The translations under genes and the position numbers were made by a program. The notes under the pieces were generated by a model. The model saw nothing but the letters and a program-made list of their open reading frames with translations. It did not search any database and was not told the DNA's origin. Below, in pieces: positions 34,844 through 43,243 of a DNA stretch of 64,000 bases. The stretch comes from Paraburkholderia sp. LEh10. GTDB lineage: Bacteria > Pseudomonadota > Gammaproteobacteria > Burkholderiales > Burkholderiaceae. Position 1 is the first letter of the stretch; each line of letters begins with the position of its first letter. Location of the stretch: the NCBI RefSeq assembly GCF_017814945.1, contig NZ_JAGIPX010000019.1, positions 62,001 through 126,000 of the forward strand, in the 5' to 3' direction.

Positions 34844-36232
34844 TTAGCATTCGATGACGTTCACGGCCAGACCGCCGCGCGACGTCTCCTTGTATTTCGT
34901 TTTCATGTCGGCGCCCGTTTCGCGCATCGTCTTGATGACGTTGTCGAGCGTCACGTAATGCTGGCCGTCGCCCTTCAACGCCATGCGCGACGCGTTCAGC
35001 GCCTTGATCGCGCCCATCGCGTTGCGCTCGATGCACGGAATCTGCACGAGCCCGCCGACGGGGTCGCACGTCATGCCCAGGTTGTGCTCCATGCCGATTT
35101 CGGCGGCGTTCTCGACCTGCGTCGGCGTGCCGCCCATCACGGCCGCGAGCGCCGCCGCAGCCATCGAGCACGCGACGCCGACCTCGCCCTGGCAGCCCAC
35201 TTCCGCGCCGGAGATCGACGCCGTTTCCTTGTAGATGATGCCGATCGCGGCCGCCGTCAGAAGGAAATCGACGATGCCGTTTTCGTTCGAGCCCGGCACG
35301 AACTTAACGTAGTAGTGCAACACGGCGGGAATCACGCCCGCCGCGCCGTTGGTCGGCGCGGTGACGACGCGGCCGCCCGCGGCGTTCTCTTCGTTGACGG
35401 CCATTGCGTAGAGGTTGACCCAGTCGAGCATCGACAGCGGATCGCGCAGCGACTCTTCCGAACGCGTGCGCAACTGCACGGAGAGATCCGCGGCGCGGCG
35501 CTTCACGCGCATCGGGCCGGGCAGCTCGCCATGCATCTTGCAGCCGCGCGCCACGCAGGCGGCCATCGTGCGCCAGATCGTCAACAGGCCCTCGCGCACG
35601 TCTTCCGGCGAGCGCGACGCGCATTCGTTCGCGAACGTCACTTGTGCGATCGACAGGCCGCTTTCGCGGCACACACGCATCAGGTCGTCGCCGGTGCGAA
35701 ACGGATACGGCATCTCGCCGCCGCCGCGCACGCCGTTCACGCGATCGCCTTCGCGATTCACGACAAAGCCGCCGCCAACCGAGTAATACTCTTTCTCGAC
35801 CAGCAACTGGCCGTTCTCGTCGAACGCCTGAAAGCGCATGCCGTTCGGATGCACGACGCTGCCCGTGCCGCTCATCAGGCGGCGGAAGAACGACACGTGT
35901 TCTTTTTCGTCGAAACCGATCTCGTGCTTGCCGAGCAGCGACAGGCGCCTGACCTTGCGGATCTGCGCGAGCCGCGGCTCGATCAGGTCGGGATCGATGG
36001 TGTCGGGCAGATGGCCTTCGAGGCCGAGCAGCACCGCCTTGTCGGTGCCGTGGCCCTTGCCCGTCGCGCCGAGCGAGCCGTACAGCTCGACTTTGACGCG
36101 GCGCACGAACGCGAGCAGATTCGCGTCCTCGATATGCGAAGCGAAGCGGCACGCGGCGATCATCGGGCCGACGGTGTGCGAGCTCGATGGGCCGATGCCG
36201 ATCTTGAACAGGTCGAAAACGCTGACGTTCAT
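34844..36232 (-). CDS. sdaA: L-serine ammonia-lyase (iron-sulfur type)
   Basis: The 462-residue protein begins MNVSVFDLFKIGIGPSSSHTVGP, the single-chain SdaA start, and holds the cluster cysteines in GCQGEVGVACSM, LGMTCDPVGG and IPCIERNA. It deaminates serine to pyruvate with a 4Fe-4S cluster. In betaine catabolism glycine plus methylene-tetrahydrofolate becomes serine, so it completes the route to pyruvate. I chose ATG 36232; the frame stays open for 200 codons further upstream, but that extension is encoded by promoter DNA and a 13-bp tandem repeat and has no family counterpart. Confidence 0.95.
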   Translation of the reverse strand: MNVSVFDLFKIGIGPSSSHTVGPMIAACRFASHIEDANLLAFVRRVKVELYGSLGATGKGHGTDKAVLLGLEGHLPDTIDPDLIEPRLAQIRKVRRLSLLGKHEIGFDEKEHVSFFRRLMSGTGSVVHPNGMRFQAFDENGQLLVEKEYYSVGGGFVVNREGDRVNGVRGGGEMPYPFRTGDDLMRVCRESGLSIAQVTFANECASRSPEDVREGLLTIWRTMAACVARGCKMHGELPGPMRVKRRAADLSVQLRTRSEESLRDPLSMLDWVNLYAMAVNEENAAGGRVVTAPTNGAAGVIPAVLHYYVKFVPGSNENGIVDFLLTAAAIGIIYKETASISGAEVGCQGEVGVACSMAAAALAAVMGGTPTQVENAAEIGMEHNLGMTCDPVGGLVQIPCIERNAMGAIKALNASRMALKGDGQHYVTLDNVIKTMRETGADMKTKYKETSRGGLAVNVIEC

Positions 36233-36562
36233 GGGAACCTTGCTCAGTTGAGTGGACGGATCGCGTTGATCCGGGAGTGACGCCAGTACACCAAAGCGTA
36301 AAATCGGCCGATAGAACAAAAACGGCATCGACATGGGATAGCGACGCCAGTGCGCGCGCCGGGTGCGTTTATGCGCAACCCGGCGACGGAAAATCACAAG
36401 TCGCGGTGCGCGCAAGATCGCCGGATCGCCGACCGCGCGGGGTTGCACGCGCTTCGCATCTGCGAAGATAGATGTCGCAAAAGGACAAGCGGCAGGCATG
36501 CGAATCGGCGACGCTAGGGCTATCCCGCGCGCGCGTGCGCGTTTTGCTGCGCGCGCTGTTTC

Positions 36563-36692
36563 GTTCGTCGCTTTCATTCGTCGCTTTCGTTCGTCGCTTT
36601 CATTCGTCGCTTTCGTTCGTCGCTTTCGTTCGTCGCTTTCGTTCGTCGCTTTCGTTCGTCGCTTTCGTTCGTCGCTTTCGTTCGTCGTTTTC
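36563..36692. repeat. Ten tandem copies of a 13-bp unit in the sda-regulator divergent region
   Basis: The unit GTTCGTCGCTTTC is repeated ten times without gaps over exactly 130 bp. Units 2 and 4 start with A instead of G, and the tenth reads GTTCGTCGTTTTC. The unit length is not a multiple of three, so all three frames are cycled every 39 bases. The array ends 42 bp before the start codon of the divergent regulator and begins 330 bp before sdaA. Such perfect arrays change copy number readily by slippage. Confidence 0.97.
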
Positions 36693-36734
36693 GTTCGTTG
36701 CCGGACCTTATGACGCTTGCTGCGCCATCGCGCC

Positions 36735-37820
36735 ATGACCATCGCTGATTCGCTACCGCTGACCTCCATCGATGCGCTGCCGAAAGAACGCATCCGCTTC
36801 GGCATCATCCTGCTGCCGAACTTCACGCTGACGGCGTTCTCGGGCTTCGTCGACATGCTGCGTCTGTCCGCCGACGAAGGCGACTACAGCAAGCCCGTGC
36901 GCTGCTGCTGGAGCGTGATCGGCGAGTCGCTAGCGCCCGTGCGCGCGAGTTGCGGCATCCAGATCACGCCCTGGCAGACATTCGCCGACGCCGAGCCGTT
37001 CGACTATGTCGTCGTCGTCGGCGGGCTGCTGCATTCGGGGCCGCAAGCAAGCGACGAGACCTTGCAGTTCATCCGCAACGCCGCGCGCTCGAATGCGACG
37101 CTGGTGGGCATCTGCACGGGCGTGTTCGCGTTGATGCGCGCGAGCGTGCTCGACGCGCACCGGATCTGCGTCAGCTGGTTTCACTACTGGGATTTCGTCG
37201 AGCGTTTTCCATCCGTGAATTCGGATGCGCTGGTGGCGGACCGGCTGTTCGTGATCGACCGGCGAAGGATCACATGTTCGGGTGGGCGCGCTTCCATCGA
37301 TGTGGCCGCGGCGATCTTGCTGAGGCACTTCGAGACGGCAACGGTGCAGAAGGCGCTGCGGATTTTGCTCGTCGGCGAAATGCAGAAAGGCAATGCGCCG
37401 CAGCCACATCCTCCCGGGCTCGAACCGGCGACGCATCCGAAGGTCAAGCGCGCGATCCTGCTGATGGAGCAGCATGTCGGACGGACGCTGCCGCTCGAGG
37501 AGCTGGCTTGCAAGCTCGATCTGTCGCCGCGTCAACTGGAGCGGTTGTTCAAGGCTGAAACGGGGAAGAGTCCGCAGGCGTTTGCCAAGCAGGTGCGATT
37601 GAGAACGGCGGCCTGGCTGCTGACGAGTTCGGACCGGACGGTCGCGGATATTGCTTCCAGTTGCGGCTTTTCCGATGCCTCGCACCTGGGGCGGGAGTTT
37701 CGCAAGGAGTTCGGGATGCCGCCCGTGATGTTTAGAGAGCAGCGCGGCGGCACGCCTGCCGAAGGTGATGCCGCCGTCGCATATGACGAGACGTTTCCGG
37801 GGCGGGTGGATGTGTTTTGA
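36735..37820 (+). CDS. GlxA-type AraC regulator, probable GbdR-like controller of betaine catabolism
   Basis: The 361-residue protein has an N-terminal DJ-1/PfpI domain (IRFGIILLPNFTLTAFSGFVDMLRL, with the elbow segment LVGICTGVFAL) and C-terminal AraC helices (LPLEELACKLDLSPRQLERLFK, and TVADIASSCGFSDASHLGREF). This is the arrangement of GbdR, SouR and ArgR-type regulators of choline, sarcosine and amino-acid catabolism. It is divergent from the sda-sox operon, so regulation of that operon is likely. The ATG lies 42 bp from a tandem repeat array and has no strong ribosome site. Confidence 0.85.
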   Translation: MTIADSLPLTSIDALPKERIRFGIILLPNFTLTAFSGFVDMLRLSADEGDYSKPVRCCWSVIGESLAPVRASCGIQITPWQTFADAEPFDYVVVVGGLLHSGPQASDETLQFIRNAARSNATLVGICTGVFALMRASVLDAHRICVSWFHYWDFVERFPSVNSDALVADRLFVIDRRRITCSGGRASIDVAAAILLRHFETATVQKALRILLVGEMQKGNAPQPHPPGLEPATHPKVKRAILLMEQHVGRTLPLEELACKLDLSPRQLERLFKAETGKSPQAFAKQVRLRTAAWLLTSSDRTVADIASSCGFSDASHLGREFRKEFGMPPVMFREQRGGTPAEGDAAVAYDETFPGRVDVF

Positions 37821-37854
37821 CGCGTGTGCCGGGCGTCGATTGCAACCGGCGTAA

Positions 37855-37886
37855 AAAAGGCGAAGAAGTCATCCTCTCCGCCTTTT
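37855..37886. terminator. Bidirectional terminator between convergent genes
   Basis: AAAAGGCG at 37855-37862 pairs with CGCCTTTT at 37879-37886 around a 16-base loop. The A run at 37853-37858 and the T run at 37883-37886 give a U-rich end in both directions. It lies between the regulator stop (37820) and the zwf stop (37927). Confidence 0.6.
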
Positions 37887-37926
37887 CACGACCCGCTATG
37901 GGCCTCGCGACTGACGGCCGCCCGAC

Positions 37927-39411
37927 TTACGCATCCTCCGACCACCCCATATTGTCTCTCGCCATCATCGCCGTCGAAGCCCCCGGCCCGAAGGTCCCCG
38001 CCGTATAGGGACGCGGCTTGTCTCCGTTGCGCTTCCATCCTTCGATGATGGGATCGACCCATTTCCATGCCGCTTCCAGTTCATCGCGGCGCATGAAGTG
38101 CGTGAGCCTTCCACGCACGACGTCGATCAGCAGACGCTCATACGCTTCCGCGCGCCGGCTGGTGAATGCCTGCTCGAGATCGAGATTCAGATTCACCGGC
38201 AAGGTCCGCATGCCGCTGCCCGGCTCTTTTGCGAGCATCTGCAACTGGATCGACTCATTCGGCTGCAACTGGATCACCAGACGGTTGCCGCAATTGTGCG
38301 GCCCGCAAGGACTATTCGGCATGAGCGAAAACGGCAGATCCGCGAACTCGATCACGATCTCCGAGAGCTTCTTCGCCATCCGTTTGCCCGTGCGCAGATA
38401 GAACGGCACGTTCGCCCAGCGCCAGTTGTTGATATGCGCACGCAACGCGACGAAGGTTTCAGCGCGGCTATCGGGCGGCACGTTCGCCTCTTCCAGATAA
38501 CCCTTCACCGGCTCGCCCCCGACAGCGCCCGCCGTGTACTGCCCGCGCACCGTGTCGCGCACGATGTCCTCGGCCGTCATCGGGCGCAGCGAGCGCAGCA
38601 CCTTCAGCTTTTCGTCACGCACGGCGTCGGCGTCGAGCGATACGGGCGGCTCCATCGCGACGATGCACAGCAGTTGCAGCAAGTGGTTCTGCACCATGTC
38701 GCGCATCGCGCCCGTGTGATCGTAAAAGCCTGCACGCGTGCCCACGCCGACCGCCTCGGCGACCGTGATCTGCACGCAGCGGATATACGGCGCCTGCCAC
38801 AGCGGCCCGAAGATCGCGTTGCCGAAGCGCAGCACCATCAGGTTCTGAACCGTTTCCTTGCCGAGGTAATGGTCGATGCGGTAGATCTGGTGCTCGGAAA
38901 AATGCTTGCCGACGGAATCGTTGATCGCCTTCGCCGATGCCAGATCATGGCCGAGGGGCTTCTCGAGCACGACACGCGAATATTCGTCGAGCAGATTGTG
39001 CGTGGCGAGGTTCTCGCAGATCGTCGTGAACAGTTCCGGCGACGTCGACAGATAGAACACGCGCAGTGCGTCGGGACGCGATACTTCAGCGAGACGCGCG
39101 TAGTCGCCGGGCTGATCGACGTCGACGCGCACATATTCGAAGAGCGCGAGAAAACGGTCCCATGCGGACGAGTCGAATGAATTCGACTCGATGAATGGCC
39201 TGCTCTGCTCTTCCATCCATTTCAGATAGTCTTCGCGCTGCCAATCGCGGCGGCCGATCGCGAGGATGCGCGTATCGGCGGGCAGATTGCCGTGCGTGTG
39301 CGCCATATACAGCGCGGGCAGCAGCTTGCGGGCTGACAGGTCGCCGGCGCCACCGAAGATGATCATGTCGAGCGGGCGGTCCGGCGAAGCAGGTGCGGTG
39401 GAAGTCGTCAT
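37927..39411 (-). CDS. zwf: Glucose-6-phosphate 1-dehydrogenase
   Basis: The 494-residue protein carries the dinucleotide motif IIFGGAGDLSARKLLPAL near residue 20 (here Gly-Gly-Ala-Gly-Asp instead of the common GASGD) and the active-site segment YRIDHYLGKE around residue 185. It makes 6-phosphogluconolactone and NAD(P)H for the Entner-Doudoroff and pentose phosphate routes. No pgl, edd or glk gene is adjacent, so this appears to be a stand-alone copy. Start ATG 39411 fits the family; a longer frame starts at 39459. Confidence 0.95.
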   Translation of the reverse strand: MTTSTAPASPDRPLDMIIFGGAGDLSARKLLPALYMAHTHGNLPADTRILAIGRRDWQREDYLKWMEEQSRPFIESNSFDSSAWDRFLALFEYVRVDVDQPGDYARLAEVSRPDALRVFYLSTSPELFTTICENLATHNLLDEYSRVVLEKPLGHDLASAKAINDSVGKHFSEHQIYRIDHYLGKETVQNLMVLRFGNAIFGPLWQAPYIRCVQITVAEAVGVGTRAGFYDHTGAMRDMVQNHLLQLLCIVAMEPPVSLDADAVRDEKLKVLRSLRPMTAEDIVRDTVRGQYTAGAVGGEPVKGYLEEANVPPDSRAETFVALRAHINNWRWANVPFYLRTGKRMAKKLSEIVIEFADLPFSLMPNSPCGPHNCGNRLVIQLQPNESIQLQMLAKEPGSGMRTLPVNLNLDLEQAFTSRRAEAYERLLIDVVRGRLTHFMRRDELEAAWKWVDPIIEGWKRNGDKPRPYTAGTFGPGASTAMMARDNMGWSEDA

Positions 39412-39639
39412 AGCGCGGTCGGAAAAATGAACTGCTGGGAAAAACGCAAGCCAGTCCATGCCGCCCGTTCAGGCAGCGCTTACAGCGGACATGTCTGCGC
39501 GAGACAACTATGTTGCAACGTTTTCGGATTGTTTGCACGCGTGCTCGCGTGACACGGCACGGACGTTCGTTCCCCTTGTGCCGTGCACTACGCGGAGCAA
39601 GGCAACGTCATCGGCAGCCGCGCATGCCGATGACGATGC

Positions 39640-40557
39640 TCAGCCCGCGCCCAACGCCGCGCGCGCGACGCGCCCCGCCGCCAGATCCCACGCCGCGCAG
39701 CCGACCGTCTTGAAGACGACGGGCTGGTCGAACGAAGGCGGTTTCGCGAGCGCGTCCTTGATGCCCGTCACCGTCGACCAGTCGATCCCCGCCTGAATGA
39801 AGTCGCCTGCCTCGTGTTTCGCGCCCGCCAGATCGTCGACGTACAGCGCGCTGCCCGTGAGCGTGCGCGCGCCGATCTCGCACATCTGCGGCGTGAACGC
39901 GCCGACGCCGATCACGAGCCGCTGCGCGCGCGGCGCTTCGTCGTAGACGGCCTGGCGGCTCGTCGTCAGCGCGATGACGACGTCGACGGAATCGGGCGTC
40001 GCTGCGCCGGCAAGCGGCTGCAGATCGCGTGCCTTGCCGCGCTGCGCGTCGCAGAACGCCTGCGCGCGCGCCGCCGAGGTGCCGCGCACGCGCACGCGCG
40101 CGTCCGGATACAGCTCGCCGATCGCCTGCAAGTGGTTCGCAGCCTGCGTGCCCGTGCCGATCAGCAGAATGTCCTTCGGCGCGGTGCGGGACAGCGTCTC
40201 GATGCCGAGCATCGTCATCGCGGCCGTGCGGCGCCCCGTGACGGTCGGGCCGTCGAGGATGAACAATGTCTTGCCGGTATCGGCGTCGAATGCCATCACC
40301 TGGCCGTGGATCGTCGGCAGCGCGCGCTCGCCGTTGCGCGGGCACACGTTGACGAGCTTGTGGATCGCGAGGTCGGATGCCGCTGCGGGCATCGACAGCA
40401 TGATGCCGTTGTCGTTCAGCGGCACCACCAGCCGCTCGGGGCTCGCGACGCGCCCAGCCGCGTAATCGGCGGCGGCTGTCTTCAGCGCGTCGGCGAGCGC
40501 GCGAAACGGAATCAGGCCCGCCGTCCCGGCGGCGTCGAAAATCGGCGTGCTGCTCAT
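39640..40557 (-). CDS. Ornithine cyclodeaminase-superfamily reductase, likely delta1-pyrroline-2-carboxylate reductase
   Basis: The 305-residue protein belongs to the ornithine cyclodeaminase/mu-crystallin family: GPTVTGRRTAAMTMLGIETL in the middle, then the NAD(P)-binding ILLIGTGTQAANHLQAIGELYP, and VDDLAGAKHEAGDFIQAG. The gene lies 24 bp downstream of a Cys/Thr-type hydroxyproline dehydratase, whose product is delta1-pyrroline-2-carboxylate. The paired reductase (LhpI type) converts that imine to L-proline. Sequence alone cannot exclude alanine or ornithine activity, but the pairing makes the reductase role the best reading. Confidence 0.85.
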   Translation of the reverse strand: MSSTPIFDAAGTAGLIPFRALADALKTAAADYAAGRVASPERLVVPLNDNGIMLSMPAAASDLAIHKLVNVCPRNGERALPTIHGQVMAFDADTGKTLFILDGPTVTGRRTAAMTMLGIETLSRTAPKDILLIGTGTQAANHLQAIGELYPDARVRVRGTSAARAQAFCDAQRGKARDLQPLAGAATPDSVDVVIALTTSRQAVYDEAPRAQRLVIGVGAFTPQMCEIGARTLTGSALYVDDLAGAKHEAGDFIQAGIDWSTVTGIKDALAKPPSFDQPVVFKTVGCAAWDLAAGRVARAALGAG

Positions 40558-40581
40558 GTCGATACTTTCTCCCTTGCGCGT

Positions 40582-41589
40582 TCAGCGCACCAGAAAACCA
40601 TATGTCAGCGGATCGCGCTCATCGACGATCCAGTTCGCAAAACCGCAGATATGCGCGTCGCCTTCGATCTCGGGAATGACGGCATCGAAGCCGTCGAGCT
40701 TCGTTTCCGACAGCACGCGTGCGCGAAACACGGTGCCGATGATCGACTCGTTGACGAGCGTCTCGTGCCTGCCCAACTGGCCGCGCAGATACAGTTGCGC
40801 GACGCGCCCCGCCGTGCCCGAGCCCGTCGGCGACCGATCCACTTCGCGATCGGCGAACACGCAGCAGTTGGCCTGCGTCGAGCCCGCGTGACGCGGCGCG
40901 TTGTCGATGATCGTGCCGTAGATGTGATTGATCTCGGGGATCTGCGGATGCTGGACCTTGAAGGCCTTGTTGGCCGCGCGCTTCACTTCGGCGCCGAACT
41001 GGATCAGCCGGTCCACCTGCGCCTCGCGCACTTCGAGCCCGAACGGCTCGCCCGACGTGTAGAAGTAAAACGCTCCGCCGAACGCGATGTCGCCGCGCAC
41101 GGTGCCGAAGCCCGGCGTCTCGACGCTCACGTCGCGCTGCCAGATGAACGACGGCACGTTGACGAAGCGCACGCCGCCCGCGTGATCGCCGTCCCACTTG
41201 ACGAACGCCTCGATGAAGCCGCACGGCGCATCGATGCCGACGCGCGTCTCGGGCTCCATGCGCTCGACCCAGCCGAGCGCGACGGCCGCCGTCGCTAGCG
41301 CAATGACGCCATGTCCGCAGTGATCGCTATAGCCTTCGTTGTGAACGAAGATGATGCCGAAGTCGGCCGCTTCCGTGACGGGGTCCGTCAGGTAGCCGCC
41401 GTACATGTCGGCATGCCCACGCGGCTCCAGCATCAGCGCGCGCCGCAGATGATCAGCGTGCTCCTTGAGCCAGGCGCGCCGCTCGACTATGGTCTTGCCG
41501 GGAATCTTCGGCAGCCCGCTCGTGACGATGCGAAACGGCTCGCCGCCCGTGTGCACTTCGACTGTGCTGATGACGCGGTTCAGCTTCAT
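40582..41589 (-). CDS. Proline-racemase family, probable trans-3-hydroxy-L-proline dehydratase
   Basis: The 335-residue protein starts MKLNRVISTVEVHTGGEPFRI. Its first catalytic residue is Cys91 (SDHCGHGV) but the second position is Thr255 (DRSPTGSGTAG) where racemases and 4-hydroxyproline epimerases have Cys (SPCGTG). The Cys/Thr pair marks trans-3-hydroxy-L-proline dehydratases, which dehydrate the substrate to delta1-pyrroline-2-carboxylate. The adjacent downstream reductase supports this. Automatic labels such as proline racemase or 4-hydroxyproline epimerase would be wrong. Confidence 0.88.
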   Translation of the reverse strand: MKLNRVISTVEVHTGGEPFRIVTSGLPKIPGKTIVERRAWLKEHADHLRRALMLEPRGHADMYGGYLTDPVTEAADFGIIFVHNEGYSDHCGHGVIALATAAVALGWVERMEPETRVGIDAPCGFIEAFVKWDGDHAGGVRFVNVPSFIWQRDVSVETPGFGTVRGDIAFGGAFYFYTSGEPFGLEVREAQVDRLIQFGAEVKRAANKAFKVQHPQIPEINHIYGTIIDNAPRHAGSTQANCCVFADREVDRSPTGSGTAGRVAQLYLRGQLGRHETLVNESIIGTVFRARVLSETKLDGFDAVIPEIEGDAHICGFANWIVDERDPLTYGFLVR

Positions 41590-41713
41590 GATGTGAGCGC
41601 GCCGCGCGCGGGGGTTTGGGTTTGGGTTGTGTTGATGTCGAACATGCTGTTTGTCTCGCTCCTGCGGTTGGCGCTTTGGCGCCGCTTTCCGGTCATTTTG
41701 CCATGCGGTTTAT

Positions 41714-41846
41714 TTTGCCCTTGCGTTGGGCGGGCATCCGCTATGCGGCTTGTTTTTGCCGCTATCGCGGGCATCCGCGCTTGCGATCGTGTTTTGCGGC
41801 TATCGCGGGCATCCGCAGGCGTTGCCCCTGTGCGGGGCGGCACCTT
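41714..41846 (+). repeat. Copy C, partial: tandem 36-bp-class units plus the CCCCTGTGCGGGG hairpin
   Basis: Three imperfect tandem units of about 36 bp, each containing a TATCGCGGGCATCCGC-type core (41714-41752, 41753-41788, 41789-41818), lead into GCGTTGCCCCTGTGCGGGG and GGCACCT, identical to copies A and B at 28 kb. The perfect palindrome that follows in those copies is absent here; the homology ends at about 41846. Confidence 0.75.
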
Positions 41847-41870
41847 ACTAATGAGATGGTCAGCCGGACC

Positions 41871-41907
41871 GAGATGGCCCTGCGCTGACCGGGCCATCTC
41901 CTTTTCC
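41871..41907 (+). terminator. Terminator-like hairpin with CTTTTCC tail
   Basis: GAGATGGCCC (41871-41880) pairs perfectly with GGGCCATCTC (41891-41900) around a 10-base loop and is followed by CTTTTCC on the plus strand. A second hairpin TTTCCGG-loop-CCGGAAA follows directly. No plus-strand protein gene precedes it, so it might end an unannotated RNA starting upstream. Confidence 0.5.
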
Positions 41908-42352
41908 GGAGGGAAACCGGAAAGCGCGTGCGCAACGCGGCGGCGCACCGGTATAGAGGGTCTGCATCTTCTCAGGCTCGCATCCGCGCAGCAACCCGCT
42001 CAGAAATCGTCGGCCCGGCGTCCGCGTGAAACGCGATGGCATGCGTCGAAAGGCCCGTAATGCACGTAATGTTATGCATCTTGCATAGGTTTCACCGCTA
42101 GAATAGACAAATTCGACACGAATCGACGCTGCCCTGGTTCGCGCGGGCGGTCGAACTCATTAGAATCAGCGGTTCGTCGAGAGGCTCGATCATGCGGACA
42201 CGGCGCGACACCAGGCGCGCCCGAAGTCTTGCGGTGCAGTTCCTTCCGCAAGGGCAGCACGCCCACCCGGCGTGCCGCGTGGCACCGCGCATCGCGCAAT
42301 CGCCACGACGCCCCGTCATACACAACTATTTATACCGACCGAAACTTCGCGC

Positions 42353-43207
42353 ATGTCCAACGAAGCCACCTCAACCGACTCGCTCGCCGTCGCCGAACGC
42401 GTGCGCGAGTTGATGAGCCGTCACGGCATCGGCAAGCGTCAGCAAACCAGCGAGCTTTGCCGGATCCTCGATTTGAGTTTTTCGCAGGGCCACCGCAAGC
42501 TGCGCGGCAACAGCCCGTGGACGCTCTCGCAGATCAAGAAGGTCGCCGAGGTCTTCGGCGAACCGGCCGCGCAGCTGTTCGGCGCTCAGACGCTCGACCC
42601 CGGCATGGTCGGCGCCACCGCGCAGGAAGCCGTGTTCGCGATCGGCTCGATCGAACTGGCGTGCACCGCCTGGATCGGCGCGCCGATCGAAGCGGGCGCC
42701 CGGCCGGAATTCATCGCGTGGTCGAAGTTCGACCAGTGGCGCGTCGTGCGTCACGACGGCGCGCTCTATCAGAACGCGCACGAAGTCCACAAGATCGAGA
42801 TCTACCCGCGCCGCGCCGAAACCGACAAGCCGCTGATCGCCGTCGTCGACGACGACCAGGCGTCCGCCGACAACCTGCGTGACTACCTGGAGCGCAGCGG
42901 CTTCGCGGCCGTCGCGATCTATGGCCTCACAGCCTTCGCCGAGACGCTGCAGACCCAGGTGTTCGACGGCGTCGTGATCGACTGGCTGTTCGGTCCGCAG
43001 ACGTCGGCGGAAGCGATCCGCGCGGTGCGCGCGTCGGAAAACCCGGACGCGCCCATTTTCGTGCTGACGGGCGAACTGCTGACAGGCAAGGCGAGCGAAT
43101 CGGAAATCAGCGACATCGTGCGCAACTACGACGTCGCCTGTTACGAGAAGCCGGCGCGCATGGCGATCCTCGTCGCCGATCTGTCCAAACGTCTGAGCCG
43201 GGTCTAG
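42353..43207 (+). CDS. BetR-domain response regulator (N-terminal HTH, C-terminal receiver)
   Basis: The 284-residue protein has an N-terminal helix-turn-helix (VRELMSRHGIGKRQQTSELCRILDLSFSQGHRKLRG, residues about 17-52, BetR-like) and a C-terminal receiver domain from about residue 160 (PLIAVVDDDQASADNLRDYLERSG, phosphoacceptor Asp in GVVIDWLFG, Lys in CYEKPARM). This is the reverse of the common receiver-then-DNA-binding order. It is convergent with a hybrid histidine kinase 37 bp away, a possible partner. ATG 42353 gives the family N-terminus. Confidence 0.85.
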   Translation: MSNEATSTDSLAVAERVRELMSRHGIGKRQQTSELCRILDLSFSQGHRKLRGNSPWTLSQIKKVAEVFGEPAAQLFGAQTLDPGMVGATAQEAVFAIGSIELACTAWIGAPIEAGARPEFIAWSKFDQWRVVRHDGALYQNAHEVHKIEIYPRRAETDKPLIAVVDDDQASADNLRDYLERSGFAAVAIYGLTAFAETLQTQVFDGVVIDWLFGPQTSAEAIRAVRASENPDAPIFVLTGELLTGKASESEISDIVRNYDVACYEKPARMAILVADLSKRLSRV

Positions 43208-43243
43208 CGGCAAGCGGGCGGCCCCCTTCCCCGGAGGAGCGCA

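Larger units (their letters stand above)
41590..42352. other. 760-bp intergenic region with repeat and hairpins
   Basis: No supported protein gene. It holds a partial dispersed repeat (41714-41846), a terminator-like hairpin (41871-41907), and near 42060-42120 a less GC-rich stretch (ATGTTATGCATCTTGCAT) likely to carry a promoter for the rightward BetR-receiver gene. Confidence 0.5.

Noticed and set aside
36563..36692. CRISPR array
   Set aside because: Units are 13 bp and directly adjacent; there are no spacers.
36233..36856. N-terminal extension of sdaA by 200 codons
   Set aside because: It is translated from promoter DNA and the 13-bp repeat, including the start of the divergent regulator. 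The family start MNVSVFDLF is at 36232.
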